A stretch of DNA of 13,610 bases, taken from the NCBI GenBank assembly GCA_021846605.1, contig JAJZWQ010000084.1:1-13610 (forward strand), read 5' to 3'. Numbering within the stretch: position 1 is the stretch's first letter; each line of letters opens with the position of its first letter. The notes under the pieces were generated by a model. The model saw only the letters and a program-made list of their open reading frames with translations, was not told the DNA's origin and ran no database searches. Source of the stretch: Bacillota bacterium (GTDB taxonomy: Bacteria > Bacillota_E > RBS10-35 > JAJYVN01). Made by a program: the position numbers and the translations under genes. Shown one piece after another: positions 1-7,757 of the stretch.

Positions 1-108
1 GACCACTTCGTTCAGCGCCCTCCTGACCCGTAACCCCAGCCCAACCCGTCCCGCGCCGCATCTGCCCCGAATCGGTCCGTGTGACTTTTCGGCCCTTCTC
101 ACTGCGCG

Positions 109-930
109 TCAGCCCCTCGCCGCGGCTGCGATTTTCATTGGCCCGTAGGGGTCGAGCGTGACCCCCTCGATTTTGGGCCGGATCCCGTGGACCATCAGGC
201 CCGGCCGCCCCATGGCCTGACCGTCCACCTGGAGGTTGTGTGGGTTGCGGTAGCCGATCCGCACCACCCGCCGCCAGTTCGGTGTCCGATTGAGCGCCGA
301 GCCGTGGATGGTGTAGATGCTGAACAGCACCACGTCGCCGGAATCGGCCGGGCATTCCACACTGTCCTCGAACGCGTACTCCTCCGGCGGGAGATGGGGC
401 GAGCCCTCCCGGCGGTGGGGCAGCGGGCCCAACTTGTGACTGCCCTTGAGGAACCGGAGGCAACCGTTCTCGGATGTCGCCGCGTCGACGTGCACGATGG
501 CGTCGATGTACCGGCCGTCGTGGTGTTCGTAGAACGGCCAGTCCTGATGGAGCGGGAACGGTGTGCCGAACTCTGGGCCCTTGGCATGGAGCGTCATGTG
601 GTGGAACTCAACCTCCGGGCCGATGAGCGCCGCCACCGCGGATGTCAGCTTGCGGTTCAGCAACGCCCTCCCCCAGGCAGGCGCCAGTTGCTGTAACTCA
701 TGGGTCGCGGCCAGCTTCGCCTTGGCGTTCTGCTCGGGGGTCAGGTACCGATCGCGCCATGGGCCCGCCCATCCTGAGTCTGGCACGACGAACCGGCTGA
801 TCACCTCGTCCAGTTCCTCGCTCAGCTCGGCGACTTCCCCGGGGCTGAATACCCCGCGTAGGCGCACGAAGCCGTTGGTCTCAAAGGACGCCCGCTCCTC
901 GGCGCCAAGGACTCCGCCCTCCTCTGCCAC
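109..930 (-). CDS. Phytanoyl-CoA dioxygenase (PhyH) family protein
   Basis: A 273-residue protein of the PhyH family, which are cytosolic non-heme Fe(II)/2-oxoglutarate oxygenases that hydroxylate diverse small molecules. Seen in the sequence: the iron-binding HxD is at H128 and D130 (LHQDWPFYEHHDG), the distal histidine is H209 (YTIHGSALNRT), and an Arg-rich stretch near residues 220-226 (WRRVVRIGYR) suits 2-oxoglutarate binding. The family-typical ENGCLRFLKGSHK lies at 154-166. Length is normal for the family, so the protein looks intact. The GTG start at 930 follows a run of six Gs (in AAAGGGGGGAC) eight bases upstream. No neighbour on the same strand is close enough for an operon, so the substrate cannot be inferred. 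An inverted repeat lies about 62-79 bp upstream of the start. Confidence 0.9.
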   Translation of the reverse strand: MAEEGGVLGAEERASFETNGFVRLRGVFSPGEVAELSEELDEVISRFVVPDSGWAGPWRDRYLTPEQNAKAKLAATHELQQLAPAWGRALLNRKLTSAVAALIGPEVEFHHMTLHAKGPEFGTPFPLHQDWPFYEHHDGRYIDAIVHVDAATSENGCLRFLKGSHKLGPLPHRREGSPHLPPEEYAFEDSVECPADSGDVVLFSIYTIHGSALNRTPNWRRVVRIGYRNPHNLQVDGQAMGRPGLMVHGIRPKIEGVTLDPYGPMKIAAAARG

Positions 931-1767
931 CTCGCCGTCCCCCCTTTAAGCGTCTGGGTCCCAAGCGATGGGAGTTCGCGCGGACGTAACCGGATTCCTG
1001 TCAGAATCCTGTCATCTGGGCCCCGCCTCCGCGGGGAATGGCCGGGGAGTGCGGAAGGGGTGGCCAGGTGGTTGTCGCATCCGGGGCCGGCGCGCGCCCC
1101 CCCAGTCTGTGCCGGCCGCCCCGCGCGCCGGGCCGCGCACAAGCCTGCGGGCACGTCCGGGAACCTGGCCGTGCCAGTGACTGTCCGATCCGCGCTCGAC
1201 TTCCGCAACACCACAGGGGTTACGCCATCGGGGCCTCCTGGCAGTCCCTCCCGGGGAGGAACGGGGTTTCCACAAACCGTTCGACACCATGCGACACGCT
1301 TCGGCACGCCAAGACTTATGGGGAACGATGAGGCTTTAGCCGTGGGGAGGACGTCAGAGCCGGACCGGTCTCTGGCGGACCACCGACGCGGTGACACGTG
1401 GGTGGAGGTCGCGTGGCCGGCCGGCGCGCCGTGCAGCCTTCCAAAGTGGCGGATGGCCGACCACACGTCTGCCGCGACGCGCCCGTCGACCCACTCCCGG
1501 CCCACAAGCGCCAGCATGGCGGATGCCAGGCCCTGGTACAGGAGGGGTGTGGGGGCCTCCCAGCCTGCTGCCGCAAGGGGGGCGTCGTCTGGGCCATTGG
1601 CTTTAGGTCCCGGCAGCCCGCGGTAGGGGCTTTGTCCGGCCGCAGCAAGCACCGGGTTGCGATCGGATCCCAGGAGGGGTTAGGCGCTGCATACGCCCGG
1701 CCTCTCGCTTGTCCGCACGCCGCTTCCGGCAGAGCCGATGGGCGGCGGCTGCGTCCTACCCGCCTCG
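931..1767. other. 837-bp gap with no convincing gene
   Basis: This stretch lies between two minus-strand genes. Open frames exist on both strands, but none has a recognisable domain and their composition is low-complexity (Arg, Pro, Gly and Ala rich), as expected for chance frames in GC-rich DNA. The most protein-like piece is a minus-strand frame at about 1450-1620, which reads PLLYQGLASAMLALVGREW. It runs on into improbable sequence and matches no family I know, so it could be a decayed gene remnant. Apart from the inverted repeat at 992-1009 I see no RNA gene or terminator with a T tract here. Confidence 0.5.
992..1009. promoter_or_regulatory. Inverted repeat upstream of the PhyH gene, candidate operator
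   Basis: GGATTC, six spacer bases (CTGTCA), then GAATCC form a perfect 6+6+6 inverted repeat 62-79 bp upstream of the PhyH start. CCTGTCA is also repeated directly at 997-1003 and 1008-1014. Position and symmetry suit a regulator binding site, but no regulator is identified and a match this short could be chance. Confidence 0.25.
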
Positions 1768-3057
1768 TTACCCAGCCACTGCTCCCGGTTTTCCAGTTCT
1801 CTCTTTTACTACAATCGTGCGACGCGCCCCAGATGAGGTGGGATGTTGCACGCGAGCACCTGCCCAGGCCACCGCGACAACATACAGCGCCAGCGGGACG
1901 GCGTCTTCACGGAACCGCCCACCAACGAGGAAGGGTATGCAAAACCACCAATTTCCCAACACCCCAATGAGCGGCCAGATCACTTCCACCAAGCGGTGCT
2001 CATGATGCAGCCGAAGCAGGGCGACGAAGAAGGCCACGGTGCTGGCGACGGTGACCAGAACGGCCAGCGGCAGCCATGCCCAGAGGACGATGTGCGCATA
2101 CACCGCCAACAGTTGGATGTATGACGGTGAGGAGAACCAGAACTCGACGGTGCGCGCCAGGCAGAGGAGAACGAAGCGGAGCGGATGGGCGGCCAGCCAC
2201 GTGAGGAACAGATGCCGGAACACCGCAGGGGCGGCACTGGACGGAGCAACCGTTTGGTAAAGGCCGAAGGCGCCGGGATGGTTGCCTTGCCACAGGGTCT
2301 GCCAAAAGCCCCCCTGTGTACTGACCGTGACGCCGATGGCAGCACGCGTATATGCGGCCAGCCCCGTGGCCTCCGCTGCGATGGGCAGTGCCGTGTACAG
2401 AGCGGGTCGCCAGCGCCTCCGCAGCAACAGCCACACAACCGCGAGCGCACCCACGGCCACCGGTTCCGGGCGGATGGCGGCGCCGATCCCCAGGCAGATT
2501 CCGCTGGCTAGGAAGAGCCAGTCCCTCCCACTGCGTTCGGCGGCTTCGGAGCACAGAACCCACCCGAACAGGGCCAGCACCAGCCAGTCGTCGGTCAGCA
2601 CGAACCGCGCATAGAGGAGCAGGATCGGGAACACGGCCATCGATGCAAGAAAGATCGCTCCGGCAGCCTTCCCCGCCGACCGGGTCAGGTACCAGGCGAT
2701 CCCGGGGATCGCTAGGGCCATGATGATTGTTTGCGCCGTGCCCAGCGCCATCGGTCCCCCGAAATGGTGGAACGGGATGGTGATGAGGGGGTAGAGGGGT
2801 GGCCAGTATGTCGACAGTACATGTGTATGCAGCTCGCTCGTACCAGTGTTCCAGTAGGCGGCCATGTCGGAAATCAGCGGTCCAGTCGGCGTGAAGAGAA
2901 AGACCAGGGATTCCGCCAGCCAGACCATGAGGGTGACGGCAAAGACGCGTTCCCACTTGAGCGGTACGCGCCGTCGCCGTGCTGCCGCCTCGCCGGTAGC
3001 GGCTACACGCGCATGCAACGACGCACCACTCCTTTGGGACCGCTGGTTTCCTACCAT
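1768..3057 (-). CDS. GT-C-fold integral membrane glycosyltransferase-like protein (PMT/ArnT/GT39-like)
   Basis: A polytopic membrane protein of about 429 residues resembling the PMT_2/GT39 group, which transfer sugars from polyprenyl-phosphate donors on the outer face of the membrane. Numbered from the ATG at 3057: the first membrane helix is at about 37-55, followed by the loop Asp in SDMAAYW (D64), the likely catalytic acid of GT-C enzymes. There is a TDDW loop at 156-158 and a RPEP motif at about 196-199, as often seen after a middle helix in this family. Near the C-terminus, GGRFREDAVPLALYV resembles the RYR-P motif before the last helices. The start is uncertain. The frame stays open up to a GTG at 3186, and a TTG at 3018 has AAAGGAG ten bases upstream. 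I prefer the ATG at 3057 because it overlaps the end of a leader ORF with a strong ribosome binding site. Acceptor and donor are unknown. The coding region is less GC-rich than the genes to its right. Confidence 0.75.
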   Translation of the reverse strand: MVGNQRSQRSGASLHARVAATGEAAARRRRVPLKWERVFAVTLMVWLAESLVFLFTPTGPLISDMAAYWNTGTSELHTHVLSTYWPPLYPLITIPFHHFGGPMALGTAQTIIMALAIPGIAWYLTRSAGKAAGAIFLASMAVFPILLLYARFVLTDDWLVLALFGWVLCSEAAERSGRDWLFLASGICLGIGAAIRPEPVAVGALAVVWLLLRRRWRPALYTALPIAAEATGLAAYTRAAIGVTVSTQGGFWQTLWQGNHPGAFGLYQTVAPSSAAPAVFRHLFLTWLAAHPLRFVLLCLARTVEFWFSSPSYIQLLAVYAHIVLWAWLPLAVLVTVASTVAFFVALLRLHHEHRLVEVIWPLIGVLGNWWFCIPFLVGGRFREDAVPLALYVVAVAWAGARVQHPTSSGARRTIVVKERTGKPGAVAG

Positions 3058-3110
3058 ACGGGAAGACCTGCCATACGGGAAGATCTGACGCTGCCGGCCA
3101 GGCGGGACAT
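3051..3110 (-). CDS. Possible 19-residue leader ORF upstream of and overlapping the membrane glycosyltransferase gene
   Basis: The ATG at 3110 is preceded by GGGAGG (minus strand, 3116-3121) with five bases of spacing, the best ribosome binding site in this intergenic region. It reads MSRLAGSVRSSRMAGLPVW and ends at TAG 3051-3053. The ATG proposed for the glycosyltransferase gene (3055-3057) lies just inside this ORF in another frame (ATGGTAG), and it lacks a good binding site of its own. That arrangement suits translational coupling. No homologous peptide is known to me. The alternative is chance, or that the true glycosyltransferase start is the downstream TTG. Confidence 0.35.
   Translation of the reverse strand: MSRLAGSVRSSRMAGLPVW
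3054..3087. repeat. 17-bp tandem duplication at the glycosyltransferase start
   Basis: Two adjacent copies of CCATACGGGAAGAYCTG occupy 3054-3070 and 3071-3087 and differ only at 3067 (C) versus 3084 (T). Each copy carries one minus-strand ATG, at 3057 and 3074. The first is the proposed start of the membrane glycosyltransferase; the second is in frame with the leader ORF. It is either a recent slippage duplication or a pair of binding sites. Confidence 0.85.
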
Positions 3111-3409
3111 CGTGTCCTCCCGGGTGTCTGCGGAACTGCACGTTGGTCATCAGGGGTTCGCCGCTTGCCACACCCAGCTGGCGCACGGAAGTGCGCGGCC
3201 ACCCGTCTTGCTCGCGATCCGCTCCACCCGCGCTGGGGGGCCGCCGTGGCGCATTTCCCCATCCGGCCTCTACCGTCCCTGCTGCGGTTGTCCCGGACGC
3301 TCCGCTGGACCGGGATGCCAGCGGAACGGTACCGTGCGTTAATTGGACGCGTTATGCTTTCGGCGGCACGGTGGCGGAGTTGGCCCTCCGGGCATGAAGG
3401 GGTGGCGCG
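3111..3409. promoter_or_regulatory. Divergent intergenic region between glycosyltransferase and MMPL genes
   Basis: About 300 bp separate the leader ORF from the MMPL start and must hold both promoters. Seen: an 8-bp perfect inverted repeat at 3301-3325, a 10-bp palindrome ACGGTACCGT at 3326-3335, and a TATGCT hexamer at 3353-3358 that could be a -10 element for the MMPL gene. I find no well-spaced TTGACA-like partner for it. Open frames across this gap have no recognisable domains. Confidence 0.45.
3301..3325. promoter_or_regulatory. 8-bp inverted repeat, candidate operator or RNA hairpin
   Basis: TCCGCTGG (3301-3308), a nine-base loop, then CCAGCGGA (3318-3325) make a perfect inverted repeat. 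The palindrome ACGGTACCGT begins at the very next base (3326). There is no T tract, so this does not look like an intrinsic terminator. The site sits about 85 bp upstream of the MMPL start. Confidence 0.4.
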
Positions 3410-5503
3410 GTGGCGTCCGGCCGGCGGCGGGTTGCGTGGAGTCTGGTTGCGCTCTGGGCCCTGATCGCGATCGTGGCCTTTCCGTTTGCCCGTACGGTCA
3501 CCCGGGACCTCACGTCCAATGACCTGCAGGTGTCCGGCAGCCCGTCCGTCTGGGCCGACAACCGCCTGGCGGTCCTGCGGGCGCCTGCCCACGCCGGGCC
3601 CGTGCTCTTGACCGGGCTGGCGGCAGGTCGCCTCCAGCAACTCGCGCAGGCCGGCCACTTGCCGGCCGCCTGGCTGCACGCGGGGGCCGGCGGACTCCTC
3701 CTCCTACCCCCCGGTGGAACGCTGCAGGCGGCGGTCGCCCCTTTTCTGGCCGAAGTCACGCATGACGGCGGCAATGTCCAGGCGGTGAGCGCGGGCGCGA
3801 TCGGTGGGGAGATCGGCCGGGACTCCCGCCAGACGCTGCAGAGCGCCAGCCGCATCGCCTTGCCGGTCCTGCTGCTGCTCCTGCCCATCGTCTTTGGCGC
3901 CGTCGCCCAGGCGATCATGCCGCTGGTGGTGGCGGCCCTGGGCGCCGAACTGGCCCTGGCCGTCCTCTCCGTCCTGGAGCGGCATCTCACCCTTTCGGTA
4001 TACCTGACCGACATCGTCACCTTCCTGGCCCTGGGGGTGGGGGTGGATTACGCCCTCTTCGTGACCACGCGCTTTCGCGAGGCGAGCGACCGGGGGCTCG
4101 ACCCGGACGCCGCAACGGTCGAGGCCATGCGCACGGCCGGGCGTTCCGTCCTTTTCTCCGGGCTGGCGGTGTCTCTGGCGGTAGGGACGCTCCTTTTGGG
4201 CGGCACCTCGTACTGGCGCGGGCTGGCCCTGGGCGGCGCCGTGGCGGTCGCCTGCGTCCTTTTGGCCACCCACACGCTCCTGCCGTCGCTGCTGCGCCTT
4301 TTGGGCAGGCGCGTTCGCTGGGGCGTGGTGCCGGTGGCCATGGGGCGCTGGCCCCTGTGGCGCCGCCTGGCCGAGTGGAGTACCTGGCGCCCGTGGCTCT
4401 CGGTCGTGCTCGGCATCGGCCTGTTGGCCCTGCCGGCCGTGCTGGCGCCCCAGTTGCGCGTCACGCTGCCGGCCGATCTGGCGACCATCCTGCCGCGCGG
4501 GGCCCCGCTGCGCCAGGCCAGCGCCCTCCAGCAACAACTCGACGGGCCGGGTAGCATCGGGCCGCTGCCCATCGCCCTGGAGTTCCCTGGCACCGTTACT
4601 CAACCGGCCACCTGGCAGGCGGTGCAGAAGGTGGTCGGCGCCCTGGCGTCCCTCCCCGACATCGCCAGCGTGGCCGCCCCCACTGGAGGCGGCGCTACCC
4701 CGGCGCTACTGGCCCACTTGGCCGCCACCGCCGGGGGACAGGCTGGCCTCGGCGCCTTGGCCAACTTCATCAACCCGGCCGGGGATCCGCACCTGGTTGC
4801 CCTGACGGTCATAGCGAAGAGCGGGCCCGACCATCCGGCCACGGCCACCCTCCTGGCCAACATTCAGAGCACCCTGAACCGCACCCTGCCCCCCGGGGCC
4901 CGGGGAGCGGTGGGCGGGCCGACGGCGCTCATCCATGACTTCACCGGCCACACGGTGCGCCGCCTGCCCTGGATCATCGCTGCCGCCGCCCTCGTGGCGC
5001 TGGGGGTGCTCCTGTTCGCCACGGGCTCCCTCCCCCAGACCCTCCTGGGGGTCCTGCTGGACGGCCTGGTGGCCGCGGCGACTGCGGGAGTACTCGTCCT
5101 GACCATCCAGCGCGGCGGTCTCGGGCTGGAGGCCCAGGCGCCGAACCTGACGGTTGTCCCGCTGGTCTTTGTCCTGCTCTTCGGGCTCTCCATGGATTAC
5201 GAGGTCATCCTCCTCCACCGCATCCAGGAGGCCTTGGCCGGCGGTGAACAGGTCCGCGCCGCGGCGCGCCGCGGCATCGCGGAGACGGGTGGCATGATCA
5301 CCGGCGCCGGACTGGTGATGGTGGTGGTCTTCATCGTCCTGGTCTCCAGCCCCCTGGGGGTGCTCCAGACCCTGGGCATCGGCATGACGGTCGCGATCCT
5401 GCTGGACACCTGGGTGGTGCGCACCTTCCTCATTCCCGGCATGACCGCGCTTTTGGGACGCGCGGCTTTCTGGCCCTGGAAACCGGCGCCGCGCCGCGGT
5501 TGA
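3410..5503 (+). CDS. MMPL-family (RND superfamily) transporter
   Basis: A 697-residue inner-membrane exporter of the MMPL family, proton-driven pumps that move lipids or hydrophobic molecules across the membrane. The layout is canonical and doubled: a helix at about 10-28, an outer loop at about 30-145, five helices between about 147 and 298, a helix at about 328-347, a second outer loop at about 350-517, and five helices at about 519-680. The proton-relay Asp-Tyr pairs are present in both halves: GVGVDYALF (D213, Y214) with RFREA after it, and GLSMDYEVI (D596, Y597). The first outer loop is short for the family. The GTG start at 3410 has AAGGGG seven bases upstream. The methyltransferase gene follows on the same strand after 104 bp, so a shared transcript is possible. 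The substrate is unknown; lipid or glycolipid export would be inference from the family and the nearby glycosyltransferase. Confidence 0.92.
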   Translation: MASGRRRVAWSLVALWALIAIVAFPFARTVTRDLTSNDLQVSGSPSVWADNRLAVLRAPAHAGPVLLTGLAAGRLQQLAQAGHLPAAWLHAGAGGLLLLPPGGTLQAAVAPFLAEVTHDGGNVQAVSAGAIGGEIGRDSRQTLQSASRIALPVLLLLLPIVFGAVAQAIMPLVVAALGAELALAVLSVLERHLTLSVYLTDIVTFLALGVGVDYALFVTTRFREASDRGLDPDAATVEAMRTAGRSVLFSGLAVSLAVGTLLLGGTSYWRGLALGGAVAVACVLLATHTLLPSLLRLLGRRVRWGVVPVAMGRWPLWRRLAEWSTWRPWLSVVLGIGLLALPAVLAPQLRVTLPADLATILPRGAPLRQASALQQQLDGPGSIGPLPIALEFPGTVTQPATWQAVQKVVGALASLPDIASVAAPTGGGATPALLAHLAATAGGQAGLGALANFINPAGDPHLVALTVIAKSGPDHPATATLLANIQSTLNRTLPPGARGAVGGPTALIHDFTGHTVRRLPWIIAAAALVALGVLLFATGSLPQTLLGVLLDGLVAAATAGVLVLTIQRGGLGLEAQAPNLTVVPLVFVLLFGLSMDYEVILLHRIQEALAGGEQVRAAARRGIAETGGMITGAGLVMVVVFIVLVSSPLGVLQTLGIGMTVAILLDTWVVRTFLIPGMTALLGRAAFWPWKPAPRRG

Positions 5504-5607
5504 ACGGCGGGGAACGTTGCCTGGGGGAAACGCTTGCCGCTGGCGACGCGGGCCCCGGCCGGCGGGCGTGATACTGTGGTGGGGGTGCCAAGAAGGGGGC
5601 CGCAGCC

Positions 5608-6990
5608 GTGACGACGCTTGCCGCGTGGACGGGCGGGCCGGAGGATCTGGCCTCCTTCGTCGCCGCCGGGCTGCATGTCGACCCACCCGCGGCGGGTTTG
5701 GCCGACGAGCGCCTACCCTTCGCGGCGCAGGAGCGCTTGGCGCACGTGGCCGCCGATCTGGCCCAGGACGCCTGCGACGAGGGCTTGCCCTTGCCCGGCG
5801 GGCTGGCGCGTCTGGGCGCCTATGAAGTGCTGGCCGCGACCGCCTCCGCCCTGGCATGGGAACGCAACCGACCGCTGGGGACCCCCGTGGTCGGGGACGC
5901 CATCCTGCGCGTCGCCGACTTCGCCCGGGGACACGGGCCGCAGTCCCTCATCCGCGCCTATCTCAGCGTGGCGTTGCTGGAGGACCTGCAGGCCGTGGCC
6001 TTCTATGCGCCCATGGAATTGGAGTCCTTCCGCGACGGGCGCTGGCACCGTCCCTGGACGGCCCAGCCGCTGACCGATGAACTCTCCCTGGCGTTGGCCG
6101 CCGACGCCCTGCAATGGGGAGGGGCGGGCCTTTCCCTCACCCCGGGCGGTGCCGCTTTCCTGGAGACCCTGCGGGCCGGCCACGAGGCGTCGGGCATGGC
6201 CAGGGCGCGGCACCGCGCCCTGGCCCACCCCCACCACGGGCTGGTGCGGCATGCGCGTTCGGTCACCCACCCGCACTGGGAGGACCTGGTCTCCCAGGCC
6301 GGCGTCCGCTCCGGCGACCGCGTGCTGTTGGTCGGGGCGGCGTGGGGCGGCACGGGGTTGCTCCTGGCGGCCGCCGGGGCGGTTGGCCGCGACGGCGGCG
6401 TGACGGTGGTGGACGCCGCCCCCCGCCTGGGGGACCTGCGGGGCCTGGCGCCGCAGGTCGTGATCGCCCAGGGCCGTCCGGAATCCCTGCCGCTGGACGC
6501 GGCTTCGGTCGACGTGGCGCTGTCTCCGCACTTCCGCCACCTGGGCGATGGCGACCGCAGCCTGTCGGAATTGCGGCGGGTGCTGCGCCCCGGCGGGCGC
6601 GTGGCGCTGGCCGTGCCCCAGCCGCTGCAGAACGCCGGATCCCACTGGCGCGACTGGCTGCACCCGGTGCACCGCCTGGCCGAGCGTCTTGACCTGCCCG
6701 CGCCGGAAGATCGGGCGCCGGCCAGCCTGGCTATGGCGGCGCTCCGGCGCCATGGCTTTCTGGACGCGCACGGGCGGAGCGGGCACTTCGCCTTCGGCCT
6801 GCGTGAGGCCCTGGCCCACCTGCTGGATGCCTCGGACACCTGCCGGTCGGTGCTCGAACGTTCGCCGTGGCATGAACGGCACGCGTTGCTCGGCGAACTG
6901 CTGCGGCGCGGGGAACGCCTCTGGCAGGAGGCGGCCGGTGGGGGTGCCCTCTCGGTGCCCGGGGAACTGGTGGTGGGGACGTGTCCGTGA
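5608..6990 (+). CDS. SAM-dependent methyltransferase with long N-terminal helical/winged-helix-like region
   Basis: A 460-residue protein. Residues about 228-340 form a class I (Rossmann-like) methyltransferase domain: motif I VLLVGAAWGGTG at 239-250, the acidic end of strand 2 at VTVVDA (D269), a QGRPESLPLDAASVDVAL segment at 288-305 of the UbiE/Methyltransf_11 type, and LRRVLRPGGRVALAVP at 322-337. Motif I is unusual because the normal GCGTG core is replaced by GAAWGGTG, yet glycines remain at the cofactor turn. Residues 1-225 match no domain I can name; LSLTPGGAAFLETLRAG at 175-191 resembles the end of a winged helix, as seen in methyltransferases with N-terminal dimerisation domains. The GTG start at 5608 follows AAGGGGG with eight bases of spacing. 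Its last four bases overlap the next gene's start, which implies translational coupling. The substrate is unknown, and a small molecule, lipid or protein are all possible. Confidence 0.8.
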   Translation: MTTLAAWTGGPEDLASFVAAGLHVDPPAAGLADERLPFAAQERLAHVAADLAQDACDEGLPLPGGLARLGAYEVLAATASALAWERNRPLGTPVVGDAILRVADFARGHGPQSLIRAYLSVALLEDLQAVAFYAPMELESFRDGRWHRPWTAQPLTDELSLALAADALQWGGAGLSLTPGGAAFLETLRAGHEASGMARARHRALAHPHHGLVRHARSVTHPHWEDLVSQAGVRSGDRVLLVGAAWGGTGLLLAAAGAVGRDGGVTVVDAAPRLGDLRGLAPQVVIAQGRPESLPLDAASVDVALSPHFRHLGDGDRSLSELRRVLRPGGRVALAVPQPLQNAGSHWRDWLHPVHRLAERLDLPAPEDRAPASLAMAALRRHGFLDAHGRSGHFAFGLREALAHLLDASDTCRSVLERSPWHERHALLGELLRRGERLWQEAAGGGALSVPGELVVGTCP

Positions 6991-7757
6991 ACGCGGCACT
7001 CGGGCAACCCAGCCACGGCAATCGGCGGGCGACGCCCCTGACCCGTGCCCTCATCACCGGCGAGCGCCGGCTGGCGGCGGCCGCCCTCGCGCGGAGCCTG
7101 GCCGAACTGGGCGTCCGCACGGAAGTCCGGATTCCGCTGGATCTGGGAGACCCGGGGACGCCGGGGAGGGCGGTGGTCGTCCAGGCCCAGGCCTGGTCGG
7201 CCGGGCTGGGGAACCTCTTGCGCCACCTGCACGCCCAGGGGCGGCCTGTGCTCGTCGCCCCGCTGACGGAGCAGGGCATCGACCGCCTGCGGGCCATGCG
7301 CCACGGGGCGCTGGACGTCATCCCGCACGGCCCGGAGCAGGCCGAGGAACTGGTGCTGAAGCTGCAGCGCCTGGTGCTCAAACCGCCCCCGCGGCCGGAC
7401 GAGAGCCCACTGTTCCGCGTCGGGCACTACGTCTTCGACCCGGTACGCCGGCAGTTGCAGGGCCAGACGGCGGTGCTGGAGCTCACTCCCACCCAGGCCG
7501 TGATCCTGTACTGTCTGGTGACCGTGGCCGGCCAGGATCCCGACCGGCGCCTGCGGGTGCCGGAGTTGCTGGCGCTCTGCCGCCTTCCCGGCCTGACGCC
7601 GACGGCCCTACGCAAGCATGTCTTTGAATTGCGGGCCAAGTTGGAGCGCGATGCCGGCGTCCTGGCCGTGGTCGGCGACCTCCGGGCCGGCCTGGGCTGC
7701 GATCCGAAGCTGGTCGGGCGCGTGCGCGGCGGCGGTGCTCTCCCGTCGCCTGGCTGA
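6987..7757 (+). CDS. OmpR/PhoB-type winged-helix regulator with degenerate receiver domain
   Basis: About 256 residues. The C-terminal part (about 143-238) is an OmpR-type winged helix: GHYVFDPVRRQL and LELTPTQAVILYCLV at its start, and a recognition-helix region TPTALRKHVFELRAKLERD. The N-terminal part (about 20-132) follows receiver-like strand/helix order (RALITGERR, RAVVVQAQAW, PVLVAPLTEQG, HGALDVIPHG). The position of the phospho-acceptor Asp is occupied by VVVQAQ, and neither the acidic pair after strand 1 nor the C-terminal Lys is visible. It is therefore probably not switched by phosphorylation. I chose the GTG at 6987 because it forms a GTGA overlap with the methyltransferase stop and sits eight bases from GGTGGGG; a GTG at 6981 is the alternative. 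The target is unknown; co-translation with the methyltransferase suggests a shared pathway. It ends one base from the convergent lipoprotein gene. Confidence 0.72.
   Translation: MNAALGQPSHGNRRATPLTRALITGERRLAAAALARSLAELGVRTEVRIPLDLGDPGTPGRAVVVQAQAWSAGLGNLLRHLHAQGRPVLVAPLTEQGIDRLRAMRHGALDVIPHGPEQAEELVLKLQRLVLKPPPRPDESPLFRVGHYVFDPVRRQLQGQTAVLELTPTQAVILYCLVTVAGQDPDRRLRVPELLALCRLPGLTPTALRKHVFELRAKLERDAGVLAVVGDLRAGLGCDPKLVGRVRGGGALPSPG

Noticed and set aside
1..33. Possible C-terminal tail of a plus-strand gene entering from the left edge
   Set aside because: Only ten codons before a stop, with no recognisable motif; it cannot be supported.
822..1652. 276-residue open frame on the minus strand
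   Set aside because: It overlaps the PhyH start region, has no domain, and is Arg/Pro/Gly rich. Only a short part looks protein-like, which is not enough to call a gene.
2000..3679. 559-residue open frame on the minus strand
   Set aside because: It runs out of frame through both the glycosyltransferase gene and the MMPL start and has no family features. It is a GC-driven shadow frame.
4706..5857. 383-residue open frame on the minus strand antisense to MMPL
   Set aside because: Arg/Pro/Gln-rich antisense of a well-supported gene on the other strand.
5713..7427. Long minus-strand frames (428 and 474 residues) antisense to the methyltransferase and regulator
   Set aside because: They are mirror frames of codons with strong third-position GC, and the plus strand carries clear domains and SD sites.
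6548..7627. 359-residue plus-strand frame across the methyltransferase/regulator junction
   Set aside because: Out of frame with both recognised domains and low-complexity.
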